From NCBI GenBank assembly GCA_031127095.1, contig JARIEX010000010.1, forward strand, positions 1 to 45,956: DNA of 45,956 nucleotides, read 5' to 3'. The notes under the pieces are model-generated. The model saw nothing but the letters and a program-made list of their open reading frames with translations. It searched no databases and was not told where the DNA came from. The stretch comes from Gemmatimonadota bacterium. Lineage in GTDB: Bacteria > Gemmatimonadota > Gemmatimonadetes > Gemmatimonadales > Gemmatimonadaceae. The number at the start of each line of letters is the position of its first letter. Position 1 is the first letter of the stretch. The translations under genes were made by a program, and so were the position numbers. Positions 20,007 through 30,167 of this stretch are shown here, piece by piece.

Positions 20007-21008
20007 ATGACCACCCGCCCTGCCCCCGATCCGCGCGTCATCCCTGCCATCGACGCGGTGTACACCGCCGCCGAGCGTGTGCGTGCCGTCATGGCCCCCA
20101 GCCGCCTCGTGCGCTCTGATACGCTGTCCGAGGCGTTCGGCATCGAGGTGCTGTTCAAGCTCGAGCTCGAGAACCCCACGGGGTCGTTCAAGGTACGGGG
20201 CGCCTACAACGTGCTGGCCGGCCTGTCGGCCGAGGAACGGGCACGGGGCGTGGTGGCATCGAGTGCCGGCAACCACGGACTGGGGGTGGCGTACGCGGCC
20301 AAGGCCTTCGATACGCCGGCCACGTTGTACGTGCCCCGCACGGCGCCGCAGGTCAAGAAAGACGGCATCCGCGCCCTCGGCACCACCGTCAACGACGACG
20401 CGGCCGACTATGACGCGGCCATGATCGTGGCCAAGGCGCACGCGGCACGCGAGGGGATCCGCTTCATCAACCCGTGCCTCGGACTCGATCTGCTGGCCGG
20501 CCAGGGCACCGTCGCGCTCGAGCTGCTCGAGCAGATCCCGACCATGCACACGGTGGTGATCTGCACCGGCGGCGGCGGGCTGCTGGGCGGCATGGGGGCG
20601 GTGCTGCGCGCGCTCGCGCCCCACGTGCGCATCATCGGCGCCCAGAGCGTCGAGACCTCCGCGATGGCCCAGAGCCTCGCGGCCGGCCACGTGATCGATA
20701 CGGTCGTCACGCCCACCCTCGCCGACGGTCTGTCCGGCCAGATTGACGCGGATGCCCTGCACATCGGGCAGTACTGTGCCGACGAGATGGCACTCGTCAC
20801 GGAAGACCAACTCGGCGAGACGATTGCCTGGCTGTCGCGCACCACCGGGATGGCCGTGGAGGGGGCGGGGGCCGTCACCGTGGCCGCACTGCGTCACGGT
20901 CACATCCCAACGGTCACCGGCCCGATGGTGCTGCTCGTGAGCGGCCGCAACATCGATCCCAGCCGGCTCGCGGCACAACTCGACCGCTTCCCCGCTCAGC
21001 CGTCCTGA
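20007..21008 (+). CDS. PLP-dependent threonine/serine dehydratase
   Basis: FKLELENPTGSFKVRGAYNVLAGL...GVVASSAGNHGLGVAYAAK...ICTGGGGLLGG. Confidence 0.88.
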   Translation: MTTRPAPDPRVIPAIDAVYTAAERVRAVMAPSRLVRSDTLSEAFGIEVLFKLELENPTGSFKVRGAYNVLAGLSAEERARGVVASSAGNHGLGVAYAAKAFDTPATLYVPRTAPQVKKDGIRALGTTVNDDAADYDAAMIVAKAHAAREGIRFINPCLGLDLLAGQGTVALELLEQIPTMHTVVICTGGGGLLGGMGAVLRALAPHVRIIGAQSVETSAMAQSLAAGHVIDTVVTPTLADGLSGQIDADALHIGQYCADEMALVTEDQLGETIAWLSRTTGMAVEGAGAVTVAALRHGHIPTVTGPMVLLVSGRNIDPSRLAAQLDRFPAQPS

Positions 21009-21048
21009 GGGCGCGGTGCAATCCGCACCGCCCCACCCACAACGAACC

Positions 21049-21080
21049 GAGCCTCCCGTGGACGATGTCCGGGGAGGCTC
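21049..21080. terminator. Hairpin, candidate terminator
   Basis: gagcctccc...gggaggctc, 9-bp perfect arms downstream of the dehydratase; no clear T-run. Confidence 0.4.
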
Positions 21081-21184
21081 CTTGGTGTTGAGACGGTGGT
21101 GCCGTCTGAGGAAACGCCGTAAGCACCCGACCGCGTCGCCGGCGTGCTTAGCGTGCTCGTGTCACGGCCTCTCGGGTTGCCCGA

Positions 21185-21556
21185 TCAGCGCACCGACGAC
21201 ACGTCGGCGTGCGTCACGTCCGACCGGCCGCGATCGGCCATCGGCGCATCCGTACGCGCCCGATCGCTCTCACGAACGATGTGCATCGGCACTTCACGCT
21301 CGGCGTTGCGACCGGCCAACCGGGCCTGACGCGCTGCCGCACTGCGGGATTCACCACCTTCACGACCGATAGCGGCCATGTGGGCGCGATCCTGACTCAC
21401 GGTCACGCCACCCTTCCGGCCGGCGTTCCGCGCTTCGTCGGACGACCATTCGTGCGCCGTCCCCTTCTCGTGGGCCGCACGCCCACCCTTGCTGGCAATT
21501 TCTTTCTGTCGAGCTGGATCCATTGACGCGAATCCGCGTCGGCTCTTTCCGGTCAT
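21185..21556 (-). CDS. KGG-repeat (YciG-like) stress protein
   Basis: GFASMDPARQKEIASKGGRAAHEKGTAHEWSSDEARNAGRKGGVTVSQDRAHMAAIGREGGESR. Confidence 0.85.
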   Translation of the reverse strand: MTGKSRRGFASMDPARQKEIASKGGRAAHEKGTAHEWSSDEARNAGRKGGVTVSQDRAHMAAIGREGGESRSAAARQARLAGRNAEREVPMHIVRESDRARTDAPMADRGRSDVTHADVSSVR

Positions 21557-21782
21557 ATGCCCCCCGGCCATCCGGATGAGTACTAGGTGCGGCGAACTCG
21601 CGCGGCACGGTGTTGCACCGTTGCCACACAAAGCCAACCGCGGGGATTGTACTACACTTCCTATGCAAACCTCAGGCCGCCGATTCGCAGCACCGCGAAT
21701 CACATCCGGTGGGGACTCTCGGAGAGCCCCGAGCGCCCGCCCGCGGTCCCGGAATCCGCACCGTCCCGCCTATATTCCGGAC

Positions 21783-22748
21783 ATGCCCCTGATCGTGCGA
21801 TTTCTCGGCACCGCCGCCTCCCGACCCACCGTGGAACGCGGGGTCAGTTCCCTCGCTGTCATTCGGGAAGGACAGACCCTGCTGTTCGATTGCGGGGAAG
21901 GCACGCAGCGCCAAATGATGCGCTACGGGATCTCGTTTGCCTTCGACGACCTCTTCTTTTCGCACGTCCATTCGGATCACATCCTGGGACTGACCGGTCT
22001 GATTCGGACGATGGCGTTACAAGGCCGGACCGAACCATTACAGCTGTGGGGGCCGCGTGGCGCGGGCAAAACGTTGCGTCAGTGCATCAGTTTAGGTGGC
22101 GACCGTGCAACATTTCCGGTGCATATCACCGAGCTCGACGCTGGCGAGTCGGTGCAGCGGCCGGACTACCGGATCGACAGCTTCGGTGTGTCGCACGGGC
22201 CATCCCAGTCGATCGGCTACGCCATCGTGGAGGAAGAGCGCCTGGGGCGCTTCAATCCGGAGCTGGCGCGCGCGATGGGGATCCCCGAGGGACCGCTGTG
22301 GGGGCGTATCCATAAGGGGCAGTCGATCACGCTGGACGACGGCCGCACGATCGAGCCGTCCGTGCTGGTGGGGGAGCGTCGCCGTGGACGGCGCATCGTG
22401 ATCACCGGCGATACGCGCCCCTGCGCCGCCACCGTAGAGGCCGCGCAGGACGCCGATCTGCTCATTCACGAGGCGACCTTCGCCGACGAGGAGGCCGCCC
22501 GGGCGCTCGAGACCGGCCACAGCACCGCCCGCGAGGCGGCCGAGGTGGCCCGGCAGGCCGGTGCCCGCCGTCTGGTGCTCACCCACATTTCGGCCCGGTA
22601 CTCGCGCGACGCCCACGAGCTGGAGCGTGAAGCGCGCTCGGTGTTCCCGCGCACCACCATCGCCCGCGACGGCACCGAGATCGAGCTCTCGCTCACCGAA
22701 GAGCTGGCAGGTACCGCGGAGCTCGCGCGTGACGCACACACGGCGTGA
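21783..22748 (+). CDS. rnz: Ribonuclease Z / MBL-fold hydrolase
   Basis: MPLIVRFLGTAASRPTVERGVSS...LLFDCGEGTQRQMM...FFSHVHSDHILGLTGL; HST motif (ETGHSTAREAAEVA). Confidence 0.9.
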   Translation: MPLIVRFLGTAASRPTVERGVSSLAVIREGQTLLFDCGEGTQRQMMRYGISFAFDDLFFSHVHSDHILGLTGLIRTMALQGRTEPLQLWGPRGAGKTLRQCISLGGDRATFPVHITELDAGESVQRPDYRIDSFGVSHGPSQSIGYAIVEEERLGRFNPELARAMGIPEGPLWGRIHKGQSITLDDGRTIEPSVLVGERRRGRRIVITGDTRPCAATVEAAQDADLLIHEATFADEEAARALETGHSTAREAAEVARQAGARRLVLTHISARYSRDAHELEREARSVFPRTTIARDGTEIELSLTEELAGTAELARDAHTA

Positions 22749-22765
22749 GCCCGGCGCCGTAGCCG

Positions 22766-24037
22766 TTACTTCGCGAGCTGCTTGAGCCGTCGGAGGCTCG
22801 GGACCCGCCACGCCACCGTGGCGACCACCACCAGAGTGGCCACGCCGCCCACCACGACCGCCGTGACGGCCCCCCACCAGCGCGCCGTGAGTCCTGATTC
22901 GAACGACCCGATCTCGTTCGACGAGCCGATAAAGATCTGATTCACCGACGACACACGCCCGAGCAGTGCTTCGGGGGTGCGAATCTGCAGCATCAGGGAG
23001 CGGATCACGACGCTCACCATGTCGAACGCCCCCGCGAGCGCGAGCGCAGCCAGCGACAGCCAGAGGCTGCGACTGAGGCCGAATAAAATCGTGCAGGCGC
23101 CGAATCCCGTCACCGAGATCAGTAAATTGCGCCCCGTGTGCGCGAACGGCGGCCAGCGCGTGAGCAGCACGCTGGTGAGCACGGCCCCGACGGCGGGCGC
23201 GGCACGCAGCAGCCCCAGCCCCGAGGGACCGGTGTGCAGAATTTCGGCGGCGAACACCGGCAACAGCGCGATCGCCCCGCCGAAGAGCACCGAGAACAGG
23301 TCGAGCGTGAGGGCCGAGAGCAGCAGCGGTTCACTGAGCACGAAGCGCAGCCCGCCAGTGATCGAGCGGAGAATGGGCTCGCCGGTGACGTCGCGCACGG
23401 GCGACCGGTGTCGGATCGTTAGCAGGGCGCCCACGGCGAAGGTCATCAGCACCGCATCGACCGCATAACCCAGCGTCGTACCGCCGACGGCGTAGAGCGT
23501 ACCACCCAGCGCGGGCCCGAGCACGGCGGCCAGCTGCCAGCTGCCAGTGCGCCATGTGATGGCGCTGCTGAACAGCGCGCGCGGAATGAGCTCGGCGCTC
23601 AGCGCCTGTCGCGCCGGCTGGAGAAAGGCGCGCGCCAGACCGCTTGCCACGATCACCCCATAAATCGCCCGGACGCGCTCGGGAGCCGTGAGGGCGATGT
23701 CGCCGATGGGGGCGGGGTGGGCCAACCACCAGAGCCCGAGCGAACACAGCACGAGCACCGAGAGCGCACTCAGCGCAATGCGGCGGCGATCGTGCGAATC
23801 GGCCACATGGCCGGCGAACAGCGCCATGCTGATGGCCGGGATGGCTTCAGCAAGCCCCACAATGCCAAGGGCGAGCGGATCGTGGGTGAGGTCGTAGATC
23901 TGCCATCCCACCACCGTACCCTGGATCTGAATGCCAAGCGTCAGCGTGAACAGCGCCAGGATGTAGCGGCGGAAGTTCGGGATCCGGAGCGCGGCGTACG
24001 TGTCCTTCGGCTGTTCAGGCGATGGTCGGTCGGGCAT
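22766..24037 (-). CDS. MFS transporter
   Basis: 423 aa, multi-TM, LAEAIPAISMALFAGHVADSHDRRRIAL motif A. Confidence 0.85.
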   Translation of the reverse strand: MPDRPSPEQPKDTYAALRIPNFRRYILALFTLTLGIQIQGTVVGWQIYDLTHDPLALGIVGLAEAIPAISMALFAGHVADSHDRRRIALSALSVLVLCSLGLWWLAHPAPIGDIALTAPERVRAIYGVIVASGLARAFLQPARQALSAELIPRALFSSAITWRTGSWQLAAVLGPALGGTLYAVGGTTLGYAVDAVLMTFAVGALLTIRHRSPVRDVTGEPILRSITGGLRFVLSEPLLLSALTLDLFSVLFGGAIALLPVFAAEILHTGPSGLGLLRAAPAVGAVLTSVLLTRWPPFAHTGRNLLISVTGFGACTILFGLSRSLWLSLAALALAGAFDMVSVVIRSLMLQIRTPEALLGRVSSVNQIFIGSSNEIGSFESGLTARWWGAVTAVVVGGVATLVVVATVAWRVPSLRRLKQLAK

Positions 24038-24084
24038 CGCTCGAAGATAGCGAACGGGCCCGACCGGAAACCATCACGGCACGA

Positions 24085-24906
24085 TTATCGGTGCACGACC
24101 AGGCCGATGCCGGCGAAGTAATCGCGGGACCCGGCCGTCGTCGGTCCGACACCGCCGCGCAGGTCGAGCTGGAGGTCGGGGCTGAGCAGCAGGGTGAATC
24201 CACCGTTCACGTACTTCTGCACCACCTTGGAGCCGTCCTGCGGCGCGAAGGCAAAGGCTTCGGCGTAGGCCCCGACGCGCTCCGTCATGGCAAAGGCGAA
24301 CGAGCCGCTGCCGGCGTATTCGGTGAAGCGCCGTGTGCCATCGAACGGGCGGCCGATGTTGATGTTGCTGGCGAAGCCCAGCCGGTCGGTGATGGTCCAC
24401 GCCCCCAGCAGCTTCACTTCCGGCTGTGCACGGCCGGCACTGTACACGGAGGACCCGCTGGGCACCGTGGTGTGGGCAATGAACGAGAACGACGGCTTCC
24501 ACGACGGGGCATCCGGTGCTTCGAACACCTTGACCTTGAACCCCACCGCGGCGTCCTGCATCCCGCTGGTCACCACGCCGGCCGTCTTCTCCCGCACGAA
24601 CGAATTGCCGGTCAGGCGCAGTTCAACGGTTGGCGTGAGGCCGGCGCGCACCAGCACTTCACCGATCGCGTTGCTTCGGGTGTCCCCTTCGCGGGAGAAC
24701 GTCTGCCCGGCCTCGAGCTGCACGTGCTGTGGCGCGATACTCTGCGTGCTTTCCGTGAAATCCGGACGATCGGAGACGAGCGGATCGCGGGTCTGCAGGG
24801 ACGCACAGGCGGACAACAAGAGGACGCAACTGCCGAGCGGCAGGAATGAACGCAGTAACACGGAGGGGACTCCAGAAAAACGTGCGAGGACGCGTGTCCG
24901 CGTCAT
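24085..24906 (-). CDS. Outer-membrane 'transporter' (phenol MetA-like beta-barrel) lipoprotein
   Basis: LLLSACASLQTRDPLVSDRPDFTESTQSIAPQHVQLEAGQTFSREGD...; DRPDFTES motif and beta-rich sequence. Confidence 0.6.
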   Translation of the reverse strand: MTRTRVLARFSGVPSVLLRSFLPLGSCVLLLSACASLQTRDPLVSDRPDFTESTQSIAPQHVQLEAGQTFSREGDTRSNAIGEVLVRAGLTPTVELRLTGNSFVREKTAGVVTSGMQDAAVGFKVKVFEAPDAPSWKPSFSFIAHTTVPSGSSVYSAGRAQPEVKLLGAWTITDRLGFASNINIGRPFDGTRRFTEYAGSGSFAFAMTERVGAYAEAFAFAPQDGSKVVQKYVNGGFTLLLSPDLQLDLRGGVGPTTAGSRDYFAGIGLVVHR

Positions 24907-25008
24907 CGCGGAATCACTTCTCCGGTGAGTATCGGCGGCGGATGACGGGAGCTTTAACACACCGTTTCACCAGCGGCCCCTGGCTGCGTGGGTGGTGTGC
25001 CGACGCCG

Positions 25009-26244
25009 TCACGGACGGCGCACGAACGCGGCCGTACGCCGCGTGGCCACGTCCCCACCCACCGGCATCGGCGTGGTGCGCGGCCGGAAGCGCGCGCGTG
25101 TAATCAGGCCGTCGAGTGCGGTCGACACGTCGAACGCGCGCGACAGCGCCGCGCGGGCCGTGCTGTCGATCGGCGGCGCATCGAGCGGAATCAGCTGATA
25201 GGCCGGGGCGGCGACGGTGGCGATCGGCCACTCGCGCGTCTGCCCGATCGCGCCGCCGATCAGCACCAGCGCCAGCGCATCACCGGCGTTGGCCGGGCGC
25301 GCCGCGACCTCGTATTTCTGCCGGTCCCAGCGCACGCGCACGGAATCCTTCGCCCACTCGGGGAGCGTGGCACGCACCGCCGCCCACCACACCGGCTCCG
25401 ACACGGCGATCGGCGGCAGATACAGCGCCAGCGCCTCCCCGTCGGTCCCGTGCCCCGGCACCATGAAGGCGACCGCCGGATCACGATCGATATCCGTGAT
25501 GCCAAAGCTCCCCGCCTCGAACTGGAAGCTGTCCAGCGTCTCGCTTGCCACCGAGGCGCGCGCATCGCCGGCACTCCCGGCCGACCGGATCGAATCCACG
25601 AGCTGCGCGAAACTCGCGCGCGCCGCCGCCACGACACGCGTGGCTTCGGTGGCACCAATCAGCGCCTCCAGCGAGACCGCCGCGCCGGTGCGGACATCGA
25701 CCACCAGCCGACGGCCGTCGTGCTGATGCGGCGGCCCGTCCTCACGATCGACGTTGAGCAGATGTTCGATCGTGAGGTAGGGGCCGTGCACATCGATGAT
25801 CTCGATATCGTCGGTCACCACGGTGCGCGGATCGTCTGGCGCCTCCTCATCGGTGGGGTCGAGCTCGGCGTCGCGCGGGTGCGCCCGTCGCCAGCGCGCG
25901 AGTTCGCGCAGCACCGTGCTGTCGCCGAACAGGGCCGTGCTATCCCGGCGCTGCACTTCGCGCGACCAGAGCTGCACGCTCGCAAACGACGCATCGGGAT
26001 ACTCGGCGCCATCCTCGCTCAGGAACACCTCGAACAGCCGTCCGTCCACCTGCGTGAGCAGCATGGGCGCACTGCGCACCCGCATGCCGTCGTCACCACT
26101 GCGCACCCAGTAGGTGGAGTCGCCGGCCGCAAAGAGAAATTCGGCGCGCGGCAGCACCTGCCCGCGGGTGGCCGTCTCACCGCACGCCGCGGCGGCACCG
26201 GCGGCCAGCACGGCGACGAGCGTGGTGAGACGTGACCTGGTCAC
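25009..26244 (-). CDS. Hypothetical lipoprotein
   Basis: 411 aa; signal/lipobox AAGAAAACGE; no family recognised. Confidence 0.6.
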   Translation of the reverse strand: MTRSRLTTLVAVLAAGAAAACGETATRGQVLPRAEFLFAAGDSTYWVRSGDDGMRVRSAPMLLTQVDGRLFEVFLSEDGAEYPDASFASVQLWSREVQRRDSTALFGDSTVLRELARWRRAHPRDAELDPTDEEAPDDPRTVVTDDIEIIDVHGPYLTIEHLLNVDREDGPPHQHDGRRLVVDVRTGAAVSLEALIGATEATRVVAAARASFAQLVDSIRSAGSAGDARASVASETLDSFQFEAGSFGITDIDRDPAVAFMVPGHGTDGEALALYLPPIAVSEPVWWAAVRATLPEWAKDSVRVRWDRQKYEVAARPANAGDALALVLIGGAIGQTREWPIATVAAPAYQLIPLDAPPIDSTARAALSRAFDVSTALDGLITRARFRPRTTPMPVGGDVATRRTAAFVRRP

Positions 26245-27473
26245 GCCGTCCCCTGCACGAGGGCACGGACGCCATCGACCAGCCGCGCGATCTCCTCGGT
26301 GGTGGTGTAGCAGGAGCAGCCGGCCCGGACGAGTCCTTCGTGGGCAAGGCCGAGCCGGCGCGCCACCGTGGTGGCGTAGAAGTCACCGTGCGACACATAC
26401 ACGCCGCGTGGCGCCAGGAATTGCGCCACCTGTTCCGACGCGATGCCCTGCACGTGAAACGCCAGCGTGGGCGTGCGCGCCGTGCCCGGCGGCGGCCCGA
26501 ACACCGTCACGCCCTCGATGGCATGGAGTCCATCCCACAACTGCTGCAGCAGCGCGTCGCTGCGCTCGTGCAGCGCGTGCATCACCGACGCGAGGCGCGC
26601 GCGGCGCGTCCCGTCGGGCCCCGCGAGTGACGCCAGAAAGTCGACGGCCGCCGCCGCCCCCACGATCCCCTCGTGGTTCTGCGTGCCGGTTTCGAGGATC
26701 TCGGGGACATAGTCGGGGGCCGGCTCGAGGCGCGGCACATCGAGCGCGGCCGTGGCCGCGTGCCGTCCGTAGCAAATGCCGATGTGTGGCCCGTAAAACT
26801 TGTAGGCGCTGCACAGCAGGAAATCGGCGCCGATGGCGGCCGCGTCCACGAGGGCGTGCGGCGCGTAATGCACCGCATCGACCACCGTGATCGCCCCGGC
26901 CGCCTTGGCCAGCGCCACCATGGCGGTCACGTCACTGATGGTGCCGAGGCTGTTGGACGCGGCGCCGATGGCCACCACCTTGGTGCGCGGCGACAGCAGC
27001 GACGCCAGCGCGCCCTCCTCGTGGCGATACGTGGACAGATCGAGCGGGATCCACCGCAGGACAGCCCCTCGTTCCTTCGCCAGCGCCTGCCACGGCGCCA
27101 CGTTGGCGTGATGGTCCAGCTCCGTCACGATGATCTCGTCCCCGGGCGAGAGCGCCCGGCCGATCGCGCGCGCCACATGGAACAGGATCGTCGTCATGTT
27201 TGCGCCGAACGAGATCTCGCCGGGTGTGCCGCCCAGAAAATCCGCCAGCGTGGCCCGGGCGTCGGCCAGCAGCGCGTCCGTCTCGACGCTCGTGGGGTAG
27301 GCCCAGTGCGTGTTGGCGTTGTGATGCAGCAGGTAGTCGGTCATCGCGGCCGCGACCACACGGGGCACCTGTGTGCCGCCGGGGCCATCGAAGAAGGCCA
27401 CCGGCTGTGCGCCCTCGTGGCGCGCGAGCGCGGGGAAATGGGCGCGGATGTCCCCCACCGACGCGACGGTCAT
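26241..27473 (-). CDS. Class V aminotransferase, cysteine desulfurase-like
   Basis: FFDGPGGTQVPRVVAAAM...ITVVDAVHYAPHALVDAAAIGADFLLCSAYKFYGPHIGI; no catalytic Cys in SHGDFYA segment. Confidence 0.8.
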   Translation of the reverse strand: MTVASVGDIRAHFPALARHEGAQPVAFFDGPGGTQVPRVVAAAMTDYLLHHNANTHWAYPTSVETDALLADARATLADFLGGTPGEISFGANMTTILFHVARAIGRALSPGDEIIVTELDHHANVAPWQALAKERGAVLRWIPLDLSTYRHEEGALASLLSPRTKVVAIGAASNSLGTISDVTAMVALAKAAGAITVVDAVHYAPHALVDAAAIGADFLLCSAYKFYGPHIGICYGRHAATAALDVPRLEPAPDYVPEILETGTQNHEGIVGAAAAVDFLASLAGPDGTRRARLASVMHALHERSDALLQQLWDGLHAIEGVTVFGPPPGTARTPTLAFHVQGIASEQVAQFLAPRGVYVSHGDFYATTVARRLGLAHEGLVRAGCSCYTTTEEIARLVDGVRALVQGTA

Positions 27474-28372
27474 GCGGAGCGCCCCCCGATCTGCGCGCCA
27501 CCGAGTCGTTCCACGACCTGCACCACCTCGACGTGATCGGCCGCCTCGCCCAATTCCAGATGCGCCATGCGGAACAGCTCCGCCGTGAGCTGCAGCAACG
27601 GCGACGGCACCTGCTGCTCGCGCGCCAACTCGGCGGCAATGCCGACGTCCTTGTCGAGCAGCGCCAGCCGGAAGGTGCGCGGGAACGCCCGCGTGAGCAC
27701 GCGCTCCGGAAAGAGGTTCATGCTGGCGTTCGACCGCCCACTCGAGGCGTTGATCACGTCGAGGGCGAGCTCCGCCTTCACCCCGGCCTTTTCGAGGGCC
27801 ACCAGTCCTTCCGCCGTGCCCCACAGGTGCATCGCGAGCAGGGCGTTGTTCACCGCCTTGAGGGCGTCACCGGCGCCCACCGCCCCACAGTGCACGATGC
27901 GCTTGCCGAAGCAGGCCAGCACCGGGTGCACGCGCTCGAGCACGGCTTCGTCACCACCCACCATCACGGTCAGTGCGCCTTGCTGCGCGCCGACCACGCC
28001 ACCCGACACCGGCGCGTCGAGAAAGCCGATCCCGCGCTCGGCCAGCCGCTCCGCCATGCGTCGCGACGTGGCACTGTCGCCCGAGGTGCAATCCACGAGC
28101 ACGGCGCCCGCGGCCATGGTGGCCAGCAACCCGTCGGGGCCGTCGAGCAGTGCCTCCACGTGGCGCGACACCGGCAGGCACGTGATCACGACATCGGCCC
28201 CGCGGGCCGCGTCGGCGGGGGTGAGCGCATGCCGGACGCCCAGCTCCCCGGCCAGCGCAGCCGCTGTGGCGGTGGTGCGATTCCAGAGCGCCAGATCGAC
28301 ATCGGGGCGCGCGAGGTGGCGGGCCATGGGGGCACCGATGGCGCCGAGTCCGAGGAAGGCAACGCGAGGCAT
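27470..28372 (-). CDS. NAD(P)-dependent beta-hydroxyacid dehydrogenase (3-hydroxyisobutyrate dehydrogenase-like)
   Basis: VAFLGLGAIGAPMARHLA...FLDAPVSGGVVGAQQGALTVMVGG...VGAGDALKAVNN. Confidence 0.88.
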   Translation of the reverse strand: MPRVAFLGLGAIGAPMARHLARPDVDLALWNRTTATAAALAGELGVRHALTPADAARGADVVITCLPVSRHVEALLDGPDGLLATMAAGAVLVDCTSGDSATSRRMAERLAERGIGFLDAPVSGGVVGAQQGALTVMVGGDEAVLERVHPVLACFGKRIVHCGAVGAGDALKAVNNALLAMHLWGTAEGLVALEKAGVKAELALDVINASSGRSNASMNLFPERVLTRAFPRTFRLALLDKDVGIAAELAREQQVPSPLLQLTAELFRMAHLELGEAADHVEVVQVVERLGGAQIGGRSA

Positions 28373-28447
28373 GCGAGACGGGTCGAGGGAGCAAGACGCC
28401 GGCGATCGGCCGGTTGAGCTGGCGGGGGCGATCATGGAGATTGAAAG

Positions 28448-28687
28448 ATGACACGTCAACGGATCCACGTGCACCTCGATGGCTTGGTGGCGGTCCATGC
28501 CGTCCGCGCAGTGTGGACGGCGCTGGCCGCCGTCCCCGGCATCGTCGGCGCGGAGGTCACCATGGCCGGCGCCGTGCTGGAGGTGGAGGGCGCACTCGAC
28601 CGGGCAGCGCTCGACGCGGCCCTCGACGCGGCCGGCGTGACGGTGCGGGCACTGCATGTGGAGGCGCGCGTCCTGCCCGTTCTGTGA
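28448..28687 (+). CDS. HMA-domain-like small protein lacking CxxC
   Basis: 79 aa IHVHLDGLVAVHAVRAVWTALAAVPGIVGAEVTMAGAVLEVEG...LDAALDAAGVTVRAL matches HMA layout. Confidence 0.55.
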   Translation: MTRQRIHVHLDGLVAVHAVRAVWTALAAVPGIVGAEVTMAGAVLEVEGALDRAALDAALDAAGVTVRALHVEARVLPVL

Positions 28688-28754
28688 CCGGACGCGGCTT
28701 CTTCCCGTGGGGTTGTCCGGCTAACTTCACCGCCGAACCGAAGCCCACTCGCTG

Positions 28755-30167
28755 ATGCCACCTCACGCCAACGAAGACCGGCCGCTTGCGGCGCTGATCG
28801 TGCCGGATCTGCTCGAGCTGCTCGAGGAGCACCCGGAGAGTATCGGGCCGCAAACGGAAGAGATGCACCCGGCCGACCTCGCGGACATCGCGGAGGCGCT
28901 GCCGGAGGGCATGGTGCGCGCGTTCCTCGCGGCGCTGCCGAAGGAGCGTGCTGGCGAGGTGCTGGAATACCTCGACGAACAGCTGCGCACGATGGTGCTC
29001 GAGGAGCTGACCGCGGTGGAAGCGGCCTCGCTCATGTCGGAGATGACTCCCGACGAGCGCGCGGACGCCCTTGAGGAGCTCGACGACGAGACGGCCGACG
29101 AAATCCTGGCCGAGTTCGAGCCGGCGGACAAGGCGGAGACCGAGCGCCTGCTGGAGTACGACCCGTACACGGCCGGTGGTCTCATGACCACCGAGTTCGT
29201 GTCGGTTGACGAGAATCTGACCGCCGAAGAAGCGTTGGTGGCGGTGCGCGCCATGTCGCGCGCCGGCCGCCGCGAGGCCATGTACACGGTCTACACGGTG
29301 GATCGCGACGGCCGGCTGCGCGGCGTGTTGTCGCTCCGCGAGTTGCTGGCGTCGCCCGACGGGACCCCGCTCAGCGAACTCGCGTGGAGCGAGGTGGTGA
29401 GCGTTGCGCCTGACATGCTGCAGGAAGAAGTCTCGCAAATCACGTCGAACTACGACCTCGTGGCGCTGCCGGTCGTCGATGCCGACAAACGACTCCTGGG
29501 CGTGGTCACGGTCGATGACGTCATCGACGTCATTCAGGAAGAAGGCACCGAGGACGCGCAGAAGTTCGGTGGTATGGAGGCGCTCGAGGAGCCCTACATG
29601 CAGATCGGTCTCTGGCAGAACGTGCGCAAGCGCGGCGGCTGGCTGGCCGTGCTGGCGATCAGCGAGATGTTCACGGCGTCGGTGATGGCGCGCTATGAAG
29701 CCGATCTGGGGCGCGTGCTGCTGCTGTCGCACTTTATTCCGCTGGTCATGAGCTCCGGCGGCAATTCGGGGTCGCAGGCCACGTCGCTGATCATCCGCGC
29801 GATGGCACTGGGCGAGGTGACGGTGGGGGATTGGTGGCGCGTGGTGCTGCGCGAGTTCCCCGCCGGGATCATTCTCGGCCTGCTGCTGGGCGCCATCGCC
29901 TTTGCGCGCATTCTCGTGTGGAACGCCATGGGGCTCTACGACTACGGGCCGTACTCGTTCATGATCGCGCTCACCGTCGGGCTCGCGTTGGTGGGGATCG
30001 TGCTGGTGGGGTCGATCACCGGATCGATGCTGCCCTTCCTGCTCAAGCGGTTCAACTTCGACCCCGCCTCAGCGTCGGCGCCGCTCGTGGCAACGCTCGT
30101 TGACGTGTCCGCCATCAGCATCTACTTCGGCATCGCCTACGCCCTGCTCAGCGGCACGCTGCTGTGA
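28755..30167 (+). CDS. mgtE: Magnesium transporter MgtE
   Basis: MHPADLADIAEALPEG..., two CBS domains, C-terminal TM region with SGGNSGSQATSLIIRAMALGE. Confidence 0.93.
   Translation: MPPHANEDRPLAALIVPDLLELLEEHPESIGPQTEEMHPADLADIAEALPEGMVRAFLAALPKERAGEVLEYLDEQLRTMVLEELTAVEAASLMSEMTPDERADALEELDDETADEILAEFEPADKAETERLLEYDPYTAGGLMTTEFVSVDENLTAEEALVAVRAMSRAGRREAMYTVYTVDRDGRLRGVLSLRELLASPDGTPLSELAWSEVVSVAPDMLQEEVSQITSNYDLVALPVVDADKRLLGVVTVDDVIDVIQEEGTEDAQKFGGMEALEEPYMQIGLWQNVRKRGGWLAVLAISEMFTASVMARYEADLGRVLLLSHFIPLVMSSGGNSGSQATSLIIRAMALGEVTVGDWWRVVLREFPAGIILGLLLGAIAFARILVWNAMGLYDYGPYSFMIALTVGLALVGIVLVGSITGSMLPFLLKRFNFDPASASAPLVATLVDVSAISIYFGIAYALLSGTLL

Noticed and set aside
19116-20978. 620-aa minus-strand ORF antisense to photolyase and dehydratase
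   Set aside because: Shadow ORF of high-GC coding DNA; the plus-strand genes have clear families.
26241-27473. Cysteine desulfurase-like protein lacking the catalytic Cys as a novelty
   Set aside because: A described class V subfamily (SufS-like with CSAYKFYGPH and no catalytic Cys) has this pattern; not novel by itself.
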